6,769 bases of DNA, taken from contig WAQA01000048.1 of NCBI GenBank assembly GCA_015520475.1, positions 1-6,769 on the forward strand, written 5' to 3'. This document shows positions 1-4,990 of this stretch, piece by piece. The notes beneath the pieces were generated by a model. That model saw only the letters and a list, made by a program, of their open reading frames with translations. It searched no databases and was not told where the DNA came from. Each line of letters opens with the position of its first letter. Position 1 is the stretch's first letter. The DNA is from Candidatus Bathyarchaeota archaeon. GTDB lineage: Archaea > Thermoproteota > Bathyarchaeia > Bathyarchaeales > WAQA01. Position numbers and translations under genes: made by a program.

Positions 1-72
1 ATCAAAGGGAAAACCTTAAGCTACATCGCCCCAAAACACTCCATAAACAGGTTCATCCTAACCCTGAATTGA
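1..72 (+). CDS. Possible C-terminal tail of a truncated gene
   Basis: An open frame enters the window at base 1 and ends at TGA 70-72, giving 23 residues that finish in HSINRFILTLN. The composition looks natural for a basic C-terminus, but it is too short to assign to any family. Frame 3 is also open from base 3 to a TAG at 123-125, so this frame is not uniquely favoured. The TGA lies inside a TTGACGCTC motif that is repeated at the transposon end, so the gene may have been cut by, or may end at, the insertion. Function is unknown and the call is weak. Confidence 0.2.
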   Translation: MKGKTLSYIAPKHSINRFILTLN

Positions 73-111
73 CGCTCTCCTCGACTGAGGCTGGAAGATT
101 CTTTGACGCTC
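69..111. repeat. Direct repeat of TTGACGCTC flanking a 25-bp spacer
   Basis: TTGACGCTC occurs at 69-77 and again at 103-111. On the minus strand, the direction in which the transposon is read, each copy is GAGCGTCAA. The inner copy directly follows the terminal hairpin of the right end. TCAA is a known right-end cleavage tetranucleotide in the ISDra2-type IS200/IS605 family, so the inner copy is the likelier transposon boundary. The outer copy could be an older or alternative boundary. Confidence 0.55.
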
Positions 112-261
112 ACCCACTAAAGTAGGGGCTTCTCTCGCCACAACTGGACAGGTAAGACCTCAACCAGTTCTTCTCTACGCCGAGAGAAAACCTCATCTCC
201 AATATTCAAGCCCCTTCCTCTTAGGGAGGGGTAGTTGACCATAAGGAGGATATGCTTCGCC
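103..261 (-). ncRNA. Candidate omega-RNA (reRNA) and right end of the tnpB element
   Basis: In this family the transcript of the 3' end of tnpB plus the right end is the guide RNA of the TnpB nuclease, the guide being the bases just past the element. On the minus strand the segment forms consecutive stems: 224-231 with 211-218 (8 bp including one G-U), then a nested arm with 181-187/131-137 (7 bp), 164-169/142-147 (6 bp) and 157-160/150-153 (4 bp, 3-nt loop), then a small terminal hairpin around 113-128. It ends in GTCAA. The predicted guide would be read from 102 downward, beginning AGAATCTTCC. The 5' end probably lies inside the tnpB coding region and cannot be set by eye. Stems are seen directly; the role is by family analogy. 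Confidence 0.7.
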
Positions 262-1488
262 TTAAAACCCGTCCCGGAAATCCATATCGGTGATGTTCAG
301 GCTTGAGGTGGTTTGCCGCCGGCTTCCACACCTTTCATCCTTCAAAACGTGCCCGTTGACTGGGGCACTCCTCGTGGGAATCTGACCCTTAGCTGAGTCG
401 GCTACGGGGGTCGCCCCACGAGCGATGTTGAGGCTTGCAACTCGGTCTCTATCTGCCTCATAACCGCACCTAACACATTTGAAGTAGACGTAGCCTTTCC
501 AGTTCTCTTTACCTCTATGCCCACACCGTGGACAAGTCTGAGAAGTGTAGTTCGGCTTGATTTCCTTAACGACTATGCCATCTCTCTCTGCCACATGTTT
601 AAGGCAATGTCTGAAGAGCCCATATGGGATGCGATTGGTTTTCCTTCGGCTCTTTTTACTCCATTCACCCTTACGTTTTCTGAGGTACCTGAGCCTTTCT
701 ACGGCGATATCAGCGTTGAACTCTTTAGCGAGTTTGACGATTTCGTTCGCTATCTGCCACATCCTCGTTCTAATATAGTTTCTCTGTCTTCCGCTGAGTC
801 GTTTGAGCTTGAGCCCAGCTTTGCCTCTCGAAACCGTGTCTCGATACTTCTGAAGCTTCGCTCTTCTCTCCTCGAACCTAAACTGTTTGGTGGAAACATC
901 TTGTCCAAAGTAGGTCTGCTTCAACACCTTATCTCCGCTGATTATGGATACAGCGATTTTGGAGCTGTTTATGTCTACACCCATCCAGTTCTGTCTTACG
1001 ACGGGTTCAGGCATCTCCTTAGAGAGGACGGCGAGGAACCTGAGATCTCGTCTCATGATGATGCTCATTACCTTCCATCCGTCTCTAAGGTGTTCTTGAA
1101 GCCTCTGGTAAGCTCCGTCTTGGCTGATGGGAAGCCCTATCCTCTGGTGGTTTACACGGAGGCTGAGGACCGGATTACCTCGCTTGGTCTTCTTGAAGCT
1201 GAAGAGCCGACAGTCAAAGCGAACCACACACTTGTGCAGATTGCCGTTTGCAGTTTTTCTGATGCCCCAAGCATAGCTGGTTGCCTCTATAACGAGTTGG
1301 GAAGCTACATGGTGCTCGTCCATGAACAATCGATAGGTGGCTTCGTGGAGTTGCCCCCTGCTCCTAACGCCGTTAGAAGCTTTGAGGGCTTCCTCCACGA
1401 TGCTAAAGAAGGTTTGATACGTTTCTCTAAGAAGTCTTTTCTTAGTTTTTGTAGGTTCAAGGATGTTGAGAACGAGACACTTCTGCAT
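262..1488 (-). CDS. tnpB: RNA-guided endonuclease TnpB (IS605 OrfB)
   Basis: A 408-aa TnpB, the ancestor-type relative of Cas12: an omega-RNA-guided DNA nuclease that cuts next to a transposon-associated motif and helps the element persist. The N-terminal ~165 residues are the wedge/REC-like region. The RuvC domain follows, with D172 in GVDIN, E264 in IAVERLRYL and D348 in DRDRVASLNIA. A zinc ribbon lies between the last two (CPRC at 319-322 and CVRC at 338-341). All catalytic and zinc residues are present and the length is normal, so the enzyme looks functional. The frame is open upstream to 1686, but that extension translates the left-end palindrome. ATG 1488 gives the usual start (MQKCLVLNILEPTKTKK) and sits about 11 nt behind a predicted transcription start. 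The 3' end runs straight into the omega-RNA. Confidence 0.95.
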   Translation of the reverse strand: MQKCLVLNILEPTKTKKRLLRETYQTFFSIVEEALKASNGVRSRGQLHEATYRLFMDEHHVASQLVIEATSYAWGIRKTANGNLHKCVVRFDCRLFSFKKTKRGNPVLSLRVNHQRIGLPISQDGAYQRLQEHLRDGWKVMSIIMRRDLRFLAVLSKEMPEPVVRQNWMGVDINSSKIAVSIISGDKVLKQTYFGQDVSTKQFRFEERRAKLQKYRDTVSRGKAGLKLKRLSGRQRNYIRTRMWQIANEIVKLAKEFNADIAVERLRYLRKRKGEWSKKSRRKTNRIPYGLFRHCLKHVAERDGIVVKEIKPNYTSQTCPRCGHRGKENWKGYVYFKCVRCGYEADRDRVASLNIARGATPVADSAKGQIPTRSAPVNGHVLKDERCGSRRQTTSSLNITDMDFRDGF

Positions 1489-1518
1489 GTAGCCGACCCA
1501 AAGAAAAAATATATTTTG

Positions 1519-1533
1519 TCCTTTAAATAACTT
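1519..1533 (-). promoter_or_regulatory. TATA-like promoter of tnpB
   Basis: On the minus strand AAGTTATTTAAAGGA gives an archaeal TATA-like box centred near 1525. The usual ~26-nt spacing puts transcription start near 1499, leaving a leader of about 11 nt before ATG 1488. It lies between the left-end palindrome and the gene, so the promoter travels with the element. Confidence 0.45.
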
Positions 1534-1538
1534 AAATG

Positions 1539-1582
1539 GTCGCAATTCATCCCCGCCCTTACGGACGGGGCCTCCTTGCGAC
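1539..1582 (-). repeat. Left-end subterminal palindrome of the tnpB element
   Basis: A 44-nt imperfect palindrome with two stacked stems. The outer arms are GTCGCAA (1539-1545) and TTGCGAC (1576-1582), both perfect. The inner arms are 1551-1558 and 1563-1570, CCCCG-rich, 8 bp including one position that is G-U in minus-strand RNA or mispaired in DNA, closing a 4-nt loop. In IS200/IS605 elements such a hairpin next to the left cleavage site is recognised by TnpA as single-stranded DNA. Confidence 0.75.
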
Positions 1583-1744
1583 AGAGATTTTAGGTGAAGA
1601 AGGGTGAGAAGGATACTCTGCAGCCCATTACTTGTACTGATGGGATCCCCTGACGCCCAGATCATGTATGTTCCTATACAACCCACCTATAACCCGGCCT
1701 TGATAGGCTGGGAGGGCTCTGATGAGCCGTTCAGGTGACCGTGA

Positions 1745-1984
1745 AGGCGTCTCCAGGTTCATCACGCATCATCCAGGATAAGGGATCAGATAGAAAAGGA
1801 GCTTAACGAGCTCTACGAGAAGGGTTTTGGCGCTAAGCCCGGGGGCGTCGCCTTCTCCCCCTAGGAGGTTGAGCGCCTTCTGAACTTGATAAAGCTCGGG
1901 ATGGGCGTCAGGAGACGTGAGATCTACCATGCAAGGAGGAGGCGGGGCGGAGGCTTGAGGCCGCTGAACCAGTGGGAAAAGCAA
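1745..1984 (+). pseudogene. Decayed or TAG-containing open frame of unknown function
   Basis: The frame opening after TGA 1742-1744 reads as ordinary protein (…IEKELNELYEKGFGAKPG…, then …LLNLIKLGMGVRRREIY…), broken only by TAG at 1862-1864, where the reading is AFSP-TAG-EVERLLNL. It then passes a basic stretch (HARRRRGGG) and WEKQA before merging into the region upstream of the DUF2283 gene; the frame formally stops at TAA 2075-2077. There is no start codon in the first part, and a neighbouring frame (SSRII at about 1762-1776) may be its upstream part after a frameshift. I do not recognise the family. The simplest reading is a pseudogene; a TAG read as pyrrolysine is the more speculative one. 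Confidence 0.4.
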
Positions 1985-2066
1985 GCAATACTTTGCAATG
2001 AAAATTATAGATTCGAAGCATGCCTTAAGAGTAGTTTACGAGAAAAGGAAAGATTATTTGATCGGT

Positions 2067-2279
2067 ATGGCTTATAAAATTAAGTATGATGATGAACCTG
2101 ATGTCATCACTGTCATCCTGAAGGATAAAGGTAAACTTTCCCACGTGGAAGAGGTAGGAGACATATTAGTTCACTTTGACGAAGATGGGAAACCACTCTT
2201 CATGGAGATACTAAAAGCAAGTAGAATCGCCCCATTAATGGTAGAAAGCCTAGCTAAAAAGGAATTAACAGTCACCTAA
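2067..2279 (+). CDS. DUF2283 family small protein
   Basis: A 70-aa protein with the DUF2283 pattern: YKIKYDDEPDVITVIL (beta strand with the conserved Tyr-Asp), then VEEVGDILVHFDEDGKPLFMEILKAS, where the VGD and DEDG…EIL elements are the signature. DUF2283 proteins are small single-domain proteins often found beside toxin genes and suspected to be antitoxins; their biochemistry is poorly known. ATG 2067 fits the family start. The frame is open to an upstream ATG at 1998 (93 aa), but the extra 23 residues do not fit the family. No partner toxin lies downstream, so it is an orphan here, in a cluster full of AbrB/PIN pairs. The C-terminus beyond residue ~52 (RIAPLMVESLAKKELTVT) is an extension of the usual core. 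Confidence 0.75.
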   Translation: MAYKIKYDDEPDVITVILKDKGKLSHVEEVGDILVHFDEDGKPLFMEILKASRIAPLMVESLAKKELTVT

Positions 2280-2318
2280 ACCCGCAATGACCCCACACGT
2301 TACATGCCAGTTGCATCT

Positions 2319-2330
2319 CTCCTTTTTTAC
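2319..2330 (+). terminator. T-run terminator after the DUF2283 gene
   Basis: A CTCC-T6-AC run (six T at 2323-2328) lies 44 nt after the DUF2283 stop. Archaeal RNA polymerase terminates at such T runs without needing a hairpin. Confidence 0.4.
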
Positions 2331-2343
2331 CAGCTTAGCCAGA

Positions 2344-2411
2344 AAGCCCCTCACTTTATTGGAGGGGATGAATGGTGGAATCCCCCAACTTCAGTGGGGA
2401 GAGGAAGTCAA
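2344..2411 (+). mobile_element. Orphan IS200/IS605-like right end (solo omega-RNA-like sequence)
   Basis: Two hairpins in tandem: CCCCT 2347-2351 with AGGGG 2363-2367 (extended by one C-G pair), and CCCCA 2383-2387 with TGGGG 2395-2399 around the loop ACTTCAG. They end in GTCAA at 2407-2411. This follows the pattern of the tnpB right end on the opposite strand (CCCCTACTTTAGTGGG, GAG, GTCAA): CCCC, ACTT, AGTGGG, GAG and GTCAA in the same order. No tnpB or left end is found upstream on this strand, so it looks like a relic or a minimal non-autonomous derivative. It lies between the DUF2283 and retropepsin genes, ~125 nt before the latter. Confidence 0.6.
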
Positions 2412-2486
2412 GCATCTAAAAATGTGGAGGCGATCCCTTGAGGCCTAAAGAAGTACAGAAACAAAGGGCAAATGCTTCATATTAAA

Positions 2487-2504
2487 GGGAAAGTTCATAT
2501 AATC
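2487..2504 (+). promoter_or_regulatory. BRE/TATA promoter of the retropepsin gene
   Basis: A purine-rich GGGAAAG (2488-2493) followed by TCATATAATC (2495-2504) looks like an archaeal BRE plus TATA box. Transcription would start near 2525, just in front of the GAGG ribosome-binding site of the gene at 2537. Confidence 0.4.
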
Positions 2505-2536
2505 TTTAGACATAATCTGAGTTGAGGATGCGACTA

Positions 2537-2938
2537 ATGGGCTTTGCTCAGGCGAGTTTTAGATTTCTCGGTGACTCGGAGAGTCTTGAGGGAGTCGCCC
2601 TAGTCGATAGTGGTGCATGGTACACTGTTATTGATGAGAGGCTAGCCGCAAGGATAGGTGTGAAGTATACTGGGTTAACCGTGACCTTGACATCCTTCTC
2701 TGGGCATAGGATTCCATGCCGCGAAGCCATATTGAAGGCCGTAACCATTGAGGGAAGGACGGCCCCATCAGAGATTGTGGCCGTATGTAAGATACCTAAA
2801 CAGGTTAGGGAGCTCCTAGAGAAGCATGAAGTGAACAGCCAAGTTGTAATAGGCGTACACACACTTGAGAGACTAGGATACGCAATAGACACGGTCACAT
2901 ATAAACTGATCAAGTCACCTGGAATCCTCATGATCTGA
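2537..2938 (+). CDS. Retropepsin-like (clan AA) aspartic protease family protein
   Basis: A 133-aa protein of the single-domain retropepsin-like family found in many archaea. The active-site loop is ALVDSGAWYTVID, with catalytic D24 in a DSG triplet (DTG is commoner). HRIPCREA (57-64) sits near the expected flap, and VVIGVHTLERLGYAIDTVTYKLI (103-125) matches the second conserved block, hydrophobic-G-x-x-x-L followed by an Asp and a short strand. As in retroviral proteases, one chain carries half of the active site, so a homodimer is expected; it is cytoplasmic, without signal peptide or membrane segment. ATG 2537 is chosen because GAGG at 2524-2527 lies 9 nt upstream; ATG 2528 and TTG 2522 are in frame but overlap that site. 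Substrate unknown. A broken PIN-domain gene follows 16 nt downstream. Confidence 0.8.
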   Translation: MGFAQASFRFLGDSESLEGVALVDSGAWYTVIDERLAARIGVKYTGLTVTLTSFSGHRIPCREAILKAVTIEGRTAPSEIVAVCKIPKQVRELLEKHEVNSQVVIGVHTLERLGYAIDTVTYKLIKSPGILMI

Positions 2939-2954
2939 CTAAACACTCCTACTT

Positions 2955-3295
2955 TTGAACGTGTATCCCAACTTAGTAGGTGGATTAGACTTCATTCTGG
3001 AAATATGTAACGTGTTCATAACAGAAGAGGCTTACAGTGAAACTGCAGTTAGAGGAGAAGGGTTCCCAGACTCAGCACCAATCAAGGAAGCCGTGGAGAC
3101 TCAAAAGCTTGTAGGCCCGAACCTAGACATCTTCCCGCTGGCGACGATTCCTAAACCTTAAGAGTGAAACAAGTGATTTCCCTAAAGCCCCCTGACTCCC
3201 TTTTAAGCCCTCCAGCCCACTGAGGGTGGAGGGAGGGGGCTGAGTACCTGCTGGTAAACGATGATAAGCTTGTACTTTCACAATCCGAAGACTGA
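2955..3295 (+). pseudogene. Broken PIN-domain (DUF3368-like) toxin gene
   Basis: An open frame from TTG 2955 to TAA 3159-3161 encodes 68 aa including LDFILEICNVFITEEAYSE, then RGEGFPDSAPIKEAVE. This matches the middle of DUF3368/PIN proteins (leu-rich helix, strand ending in I-x-EE-x-Y-x-E, then G-x-P-D/A-x-x-I-x-x-A). The N-terminal strand with the first catalytic Asp is missing. A second piece at 3230-3292 in another frame reads GAEYLLVNDDKLVLSQSED, resembling the PIN C-terminal strand with an Asp pair, ending at TGA 3293-3295. A GC-rich palindrome (3186-3241) lies between and partly over the two pieces. No SD is visible for TTG 2955. The reading as a decayed toxin paired with the retropepsin gene is inference. 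Confidence 0.5.
3186..3241. repeat. GC-rich nested palindrome
   Basis: Perfect outer arms AGCCCCCT (3186-3193) and AGGGGGCT (3234-3241) enclose perfect inner arms CCCTCCA (3208-3214) and TGGAGGG (3227-3233); the inner arms extend by CCC/GGG with one bulged base. On the minus strand the tip reads CCCTCAGTGGG, recalling the IS605-like right-end hairpins of this window (ACTTCAGTGGGG, ACTTTAGTGGG). It may be a transposon-end relic inserted into the PIN gene; alternatively it could act as a hairpin terminator. Confidence 0.6.
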
Positions 3296-3321
3296 TGAAA
3301 CTTTGATGGAGAATATGCGTC

Positions 3322-3337
3322 AAAAGGCTTTTATTAA
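3322..3337 (+). promoter_or_regulatory. BRE/TATA promoter of the vapBC operon
   Basis: AAAAGGC (3322-3328) followed by TTTTATTAA (3329-3337) is a good archaeal BRE/TATA match. With the usual spacing transcription starts near 3360, so the mRNA has only a few leader bases (GGTGA at 3358-3362 may act as a minimal SD) before GTG 3366. Confidence 0.6.
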
Positions 3338-3338
3338 T

Positions 3339-3357
3339 GTACTACATTTAGTAGTAC
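3339..3357. promoter_or_regulatory. Palindromic operator overlapping the vapBC transcription start
   Basis: GTACTAC (3339-3345) and GTAGTAC (3351-3357) form a perfect 7-bp inverted repeat around ATTTA. It lies directly downstream of the TATA box and ends just before the predicted transcription start, where a bound repressor would block initiation. AbrB-type antitoxins bind such sites as dimers, so autorepression by VapB or the VapBC complex is the likely use. Confidence 0.6.
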
Positions 3358-3365
3358 GGTGAAAA

Positions 3366-3599
3366 GTGGAGAAGGTTAAAGTTACAAGGAAATATCAAGT
3401 CACAATTCCAAAGGAGATCAGGGAGAGGATAGGAATAAAGATAGGGGATGAACTGCTTGTCAGCGAGGATGAACAGAGGATAATCTTGGAGAAGCCGGCG
3501 GATCTCGATGCGATAGCTGGGGCTTGGAGCCACATCGAAGATGCGGATAGCTTCATGAAAGATGTGAGGCGGCTGTGGAGAACATGGAGGCTGAAGTGA
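3366..3599 (+). CDS. vapB: AbrB/SpoVT-type antitoxin VapB
   Basis: A 77-aa protein with an N-terminal swapped-hairpin AbrB domain (residues 1-45): VTRKYQVTIPKEIRERIGIKIGDELLV, the classic 'x-x-K-x-Q-V/I-T-I-P-x-x-I-R' DNA-binding pattern. The tail (residues 46-77, PADLDAIAGAWSHIEDADSF…) should wrap around and block the partner toxin. It starts at GTG 3366, just after the palindromic operator, and overlaps the vapC start by 25 nt, so the two are translationally coupled. Typical length for a VapB of this class. Function: antidote to VapC and probable transcriptional autorepressor. The partner and promoter context make the assignment firm. Confidence 0.92.
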   Translation: MEKVKVTRKYQVTIPKEIRERIGIKIGDELLVSEDEQRIILEKPADLDAIAGAWSHIEDADSFMKDVRRLWRTWRLK

Positions 3600-4015
3600 T
3601 ACTCGACACAGATGTGATAATAGACTACTTGAAGAGAAGACCGGATCCCACCGCAAGACAAATCTTTCAGCTAGTAAAGGAGGGAAAGATAACCGCCCAT
3701 ATGACATCTATAACGGTCTTCGAGCTAAGCCGCGGTGCAAGGCTTTCACCTCAACCTGAAAGGAGCATGAAAACCGTGAAGGTACTCCGAGACTTCATTA
3801 AGGTTCTTCCATTCGACGAAGAAGAAGCGGAGAGAGCGGCTGAGATCTGCGTCCAGCTAGAAGAGAGGGGAGAGCCGCTCGAGATACGTGACCTATTCAT
3901 AGCCGCATCAGCAAGAACCCATGAGCTGACCTTGATCACACGGAACATAGCACACTTCAGCAGAATCCCGAATGTTAAAGTAGCCACTCCGAAAGATCTG
4001 CTGAAACAACTTTAA
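3575..4015 (+). CDS. vapC: PIN-domain ribonuclease toxin VapC
   Basis: A 146-aa PIN-domain protein of full length. The acidic residues are all visible: D11 (ILDTDVIIDYL), E50 (TVFELSRGA), D106 (IRDLFIAASA) and N124 in LITRNIAHFSRI, where PIN toxins carry Asp or Asn. These bind Mg/Mn and cleave single-stranded RNA; VapC toxins usually cut tRNA or rRNA. GTG 3575 has GAGG at 3566-3569 five bases upstream; ATG 3584 is an in-frame alternative three residues in. It overlaps vapB, as expected for a coupled pair, and a T-rich terminator follows. Nothing suggests inactivation. Confidence 0.93.
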   Translation: MENMEAEVILDTDVIIDYLKRRPDPTARQIFQLVKEGKITAHMTSITVFELSRGARLSPQPERSMKTVKVLRDFIKVLPFDEEEAERAAEICVQLEERGEPLEIRDLFIAASARTHELTLITRNIAHFSRIPNVKVATPKDLLKQL

Positions 4016-4035
4016 CGATTCATCCCATTTTCATC

Positions 4036-4065
4036 TTCTCTTTTTTGTTTCGTCTGATTTTTGTG
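4036..4065 (+). terminator. T-rich terminator of the vapBC operon
   Basis: Two T runs (six T at 4041-4046, five T at 4058-4062) in a pyrimidine-rich stretch 20-50 nt after the vapC stop form a typical archaeal intrinsic terminator. Confidence 0.6.
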
Positions 4066-4083
4066 TTCTCGTTGCTTTGCTGT

Positions 4084-4227
4084 TTATGTGAGTGTCTGTG
4101 ATATTCCCTCTAGTCTTGTTGAGAGCTGCTTGCATCTGTTCTTGTCGATCCATAATGGTGGAGCGTTAATCCATTCTGCTCCATCATGGCATAAAATTGT
4201 TATTCTAGCCTTTGTTCCGTAGTTCAT
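4084..4227 (-). CDS. Possible 47-aa small protein or gene remnant
   Basis: A minus-strand frame from ATG 4225-4227 to TAA 4084-4086 encodes 47 aa, opening MNYGTKARITILCHDGAEWI and continuing NAPPLWIDKNRCKQLSTRLE. Codon choice (ATA, AGA, GGA, CTA) matches the clear genes of the window and the sequence has normal protein composition, with two Cys that might bind metal. There is no obvious SD, and no promoter could be assigned. A stop lies just upstream in frame. It may be a genuine small gene or the last piece of a decayed one; I do not recognise a family. Confidence 0.28.
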   Translation of the reverse strand: MNYGTKARITILCHDGAEWINAPPLWIDKNRCKQLSTRLEGISQTLT

Positions 4228-4530
4228 CCTGTATATTCTGACCTAGAGGTTTACGTTTTTCCGAGATTCTGAACCCTCCACTAAGCTAGCTGTCGCCTTT
4301 ACATTCAACATTCATTATGATGGCATCTCAACACTTCAACCCTGAATCTTCAAAGATCTATTGTATCCATAAGATTCTTCTATCGAGATCTGCTAAGTGA
4401 GAATTGAAGAAACACTTTGAGGCCTGCATGCAACGAATCTTATAACCATCATGCTTCCCGAAGCCTACCTTGAAGGCCTGCATGAGCTGTGAATCAGGGC
4501 ATGACATCAAGGGGCTTAAGACTGTTAAAG
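4228..4530. other. Intergenic stretch without a convincing gene
   Basis: About 300 bases between the small ORF and the minus-strand PIN gene, with many stops in all frames. It holds the AGGCCTGCATG direct repeat, a TATA-like CTTATAAC at 4438-4445, and a 13-codon plus-strand frame (4451-4492, MLPEAYLEGLHEL) that reads like the start of a truncated gene but is too short to call. No RNA gene was recognised. Confidence 0.5.
4420..4484. repeat. Short direct repeat AGGCCTGCATG
   Basis: AGGCCTGCATG is found at 4420-4430 and 4474-4484, 54 bp start to start, in the gene-poor stretch upstream of the PIN gene. Both copies are preceded by TTGA (TTTG-AGG and TTGA-AGG). It is short enough for chance, but it lies where insertion or deletion scars are likely. 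Confidence 0.4.
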
Positions 4531-4986
4531 TTATCTCTTTAGGGTTTTCTTCAAGAATTCGTGATACTCTTCTAATTTCTCTTCTGGAAATGGACTGATC
4601 ACGTTTACGTCTTTCACTTTTGAGAGCTGCTTGTCTAGCGAGTATATTGCTGATGTTCCTAGGCTTTTAGCCAGCGCTATTAGGTATCCATCCCACGATT
4701 CGATGTTGTAGTAGGTTGCGTATTCAATGGCGTTGCTTGCTAGTTCAGGCGTTATCTGCGGGTACAGTGCTGGAGACCTGGTGGCCAATAAACCCTCTAG
4801 AATCCTTTTCACGTGGATCCTTGATGCTTTGAGGTATCTTGTGGCTATGTGGTAGGCCCCTATTATCGATGGAACTGGGAGAATCACGCGTTTTTTCCAG
4901 GTAAGCACTTCGCTGAGGAAGGCTATGCCGTATTCCTTAAGGGGGTTCTCAAAGCATACAACTACTACTATGCTTACGTCAGCTAT
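4531..4986 (-). CDS. PIN-domain toxin with ATA at its expected start codon
   Basis: A 151-aa PIN-domain protein if read from ATA 4986: MADVSIVVVVCFENPLKEYG, with D3 as the first catalytic Asp. Later come PVPSIIGAYHIATRYL (37-52), ESWDGYLIALAKSLG (96-110, with D99) and IYSLDKQLSKVKDV (114-127, with D118). At the position where most VapC proteins have Glu, this one has GAYHI, so its second acidic residue is missing or displaced. It follows its AbrB antitoxin by 4 nt, with AGGG just before the ATA. No ATG/GTG/TTG exists in frame between the upstream stop and the core; the first standard start is GTG 4908, which would delete the first 26 residues and catalytic D3. Either ATA is used, the start is CTG upstream, or the gene has lost its start. 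Confidence 0.82.
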   Translation of the reverse strand: MADVSIVVVVCFENPLKEYGIAFLSEVLTWKKRVILPVPSIIGAYHIATRYLKASRIHVKRILEGLLATRSPALYPQITPELASNAIEYATYYNIESWDGYLIALAKSLGTSAIYSLDKQLSKVKDVNVISPFPEEKLEEYHEFLKKTLKR

Positions 4987-4990
4987 CCCT

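Larger units (their letters stand above)
103..1600 (-). mobile_element. tnpB-only IS200/IS605 (IS1341-like) element
   Basis: The element reads on the minus strand. Its left end is near 1583-1600, just outside the 44-nt palindrome at 1539-1582, then come promoter, tnpB, structured right end, and a boundary at TCAA (minus strand of 103-106). No tnpA (Y1 HUH transposase) lies in the window, so it would need a TnpA in trans to move. Subterminal hairpins in place of terminal inverted repeats, and the absence of an obvious target duplication, are what this family shows. The right boundary is better supported than the left, whose cleavage site I cannot fix; the left coordinate is approximate. The bases between the left end and 1744 hold no convincing gene. 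Confidence 0.8.

Noticed and set aside
517..1530. A 337-codon open frame on the plus strand
   Set aside because: It is antisense to the tnpB gene, which has an unmistakable RuvC/zinc-ribbon protein. The plus-strand product has no recognisable domain and is Leu/Ser-rich in the way antisense frames are.
1489..1686. N-terminal extension of TnpB by 66 residues
   Set aside because: The extension translates the left-end palindrome and the flanking DNA; family proteins start at the MQKCLVLNILEP position, which also has a TATA box at the right distance.
1718..1770. C/D box sRNA suggested by a TGATGA motif at about 1718-1723
   Set aside because: No D, C' or D' box lies at the required spacing, so the motif stands alone.
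2548..2946. A 132-codon minus-strand open frame
   Set aside because: It lies antisense to the retropepsin-like gene, whose DSG active site and second conserved block are clear; the opposite reading matches nothing.
3348..3707. Minus-strand open frames over vapB and vapC (also 3751-3987)
   Set aside because: Shadows of the vapBC operon, rich in Ser/Leu/Pro/Phe and without family resemblance.
4439..4492. A 13-residue plus-strand peptide gene (MLPEAYLEGLHEL)
   Set aside because: Too short, with the TATA-like sequence too close to the ATG to drive it; recorded only as a possible gene remnant.
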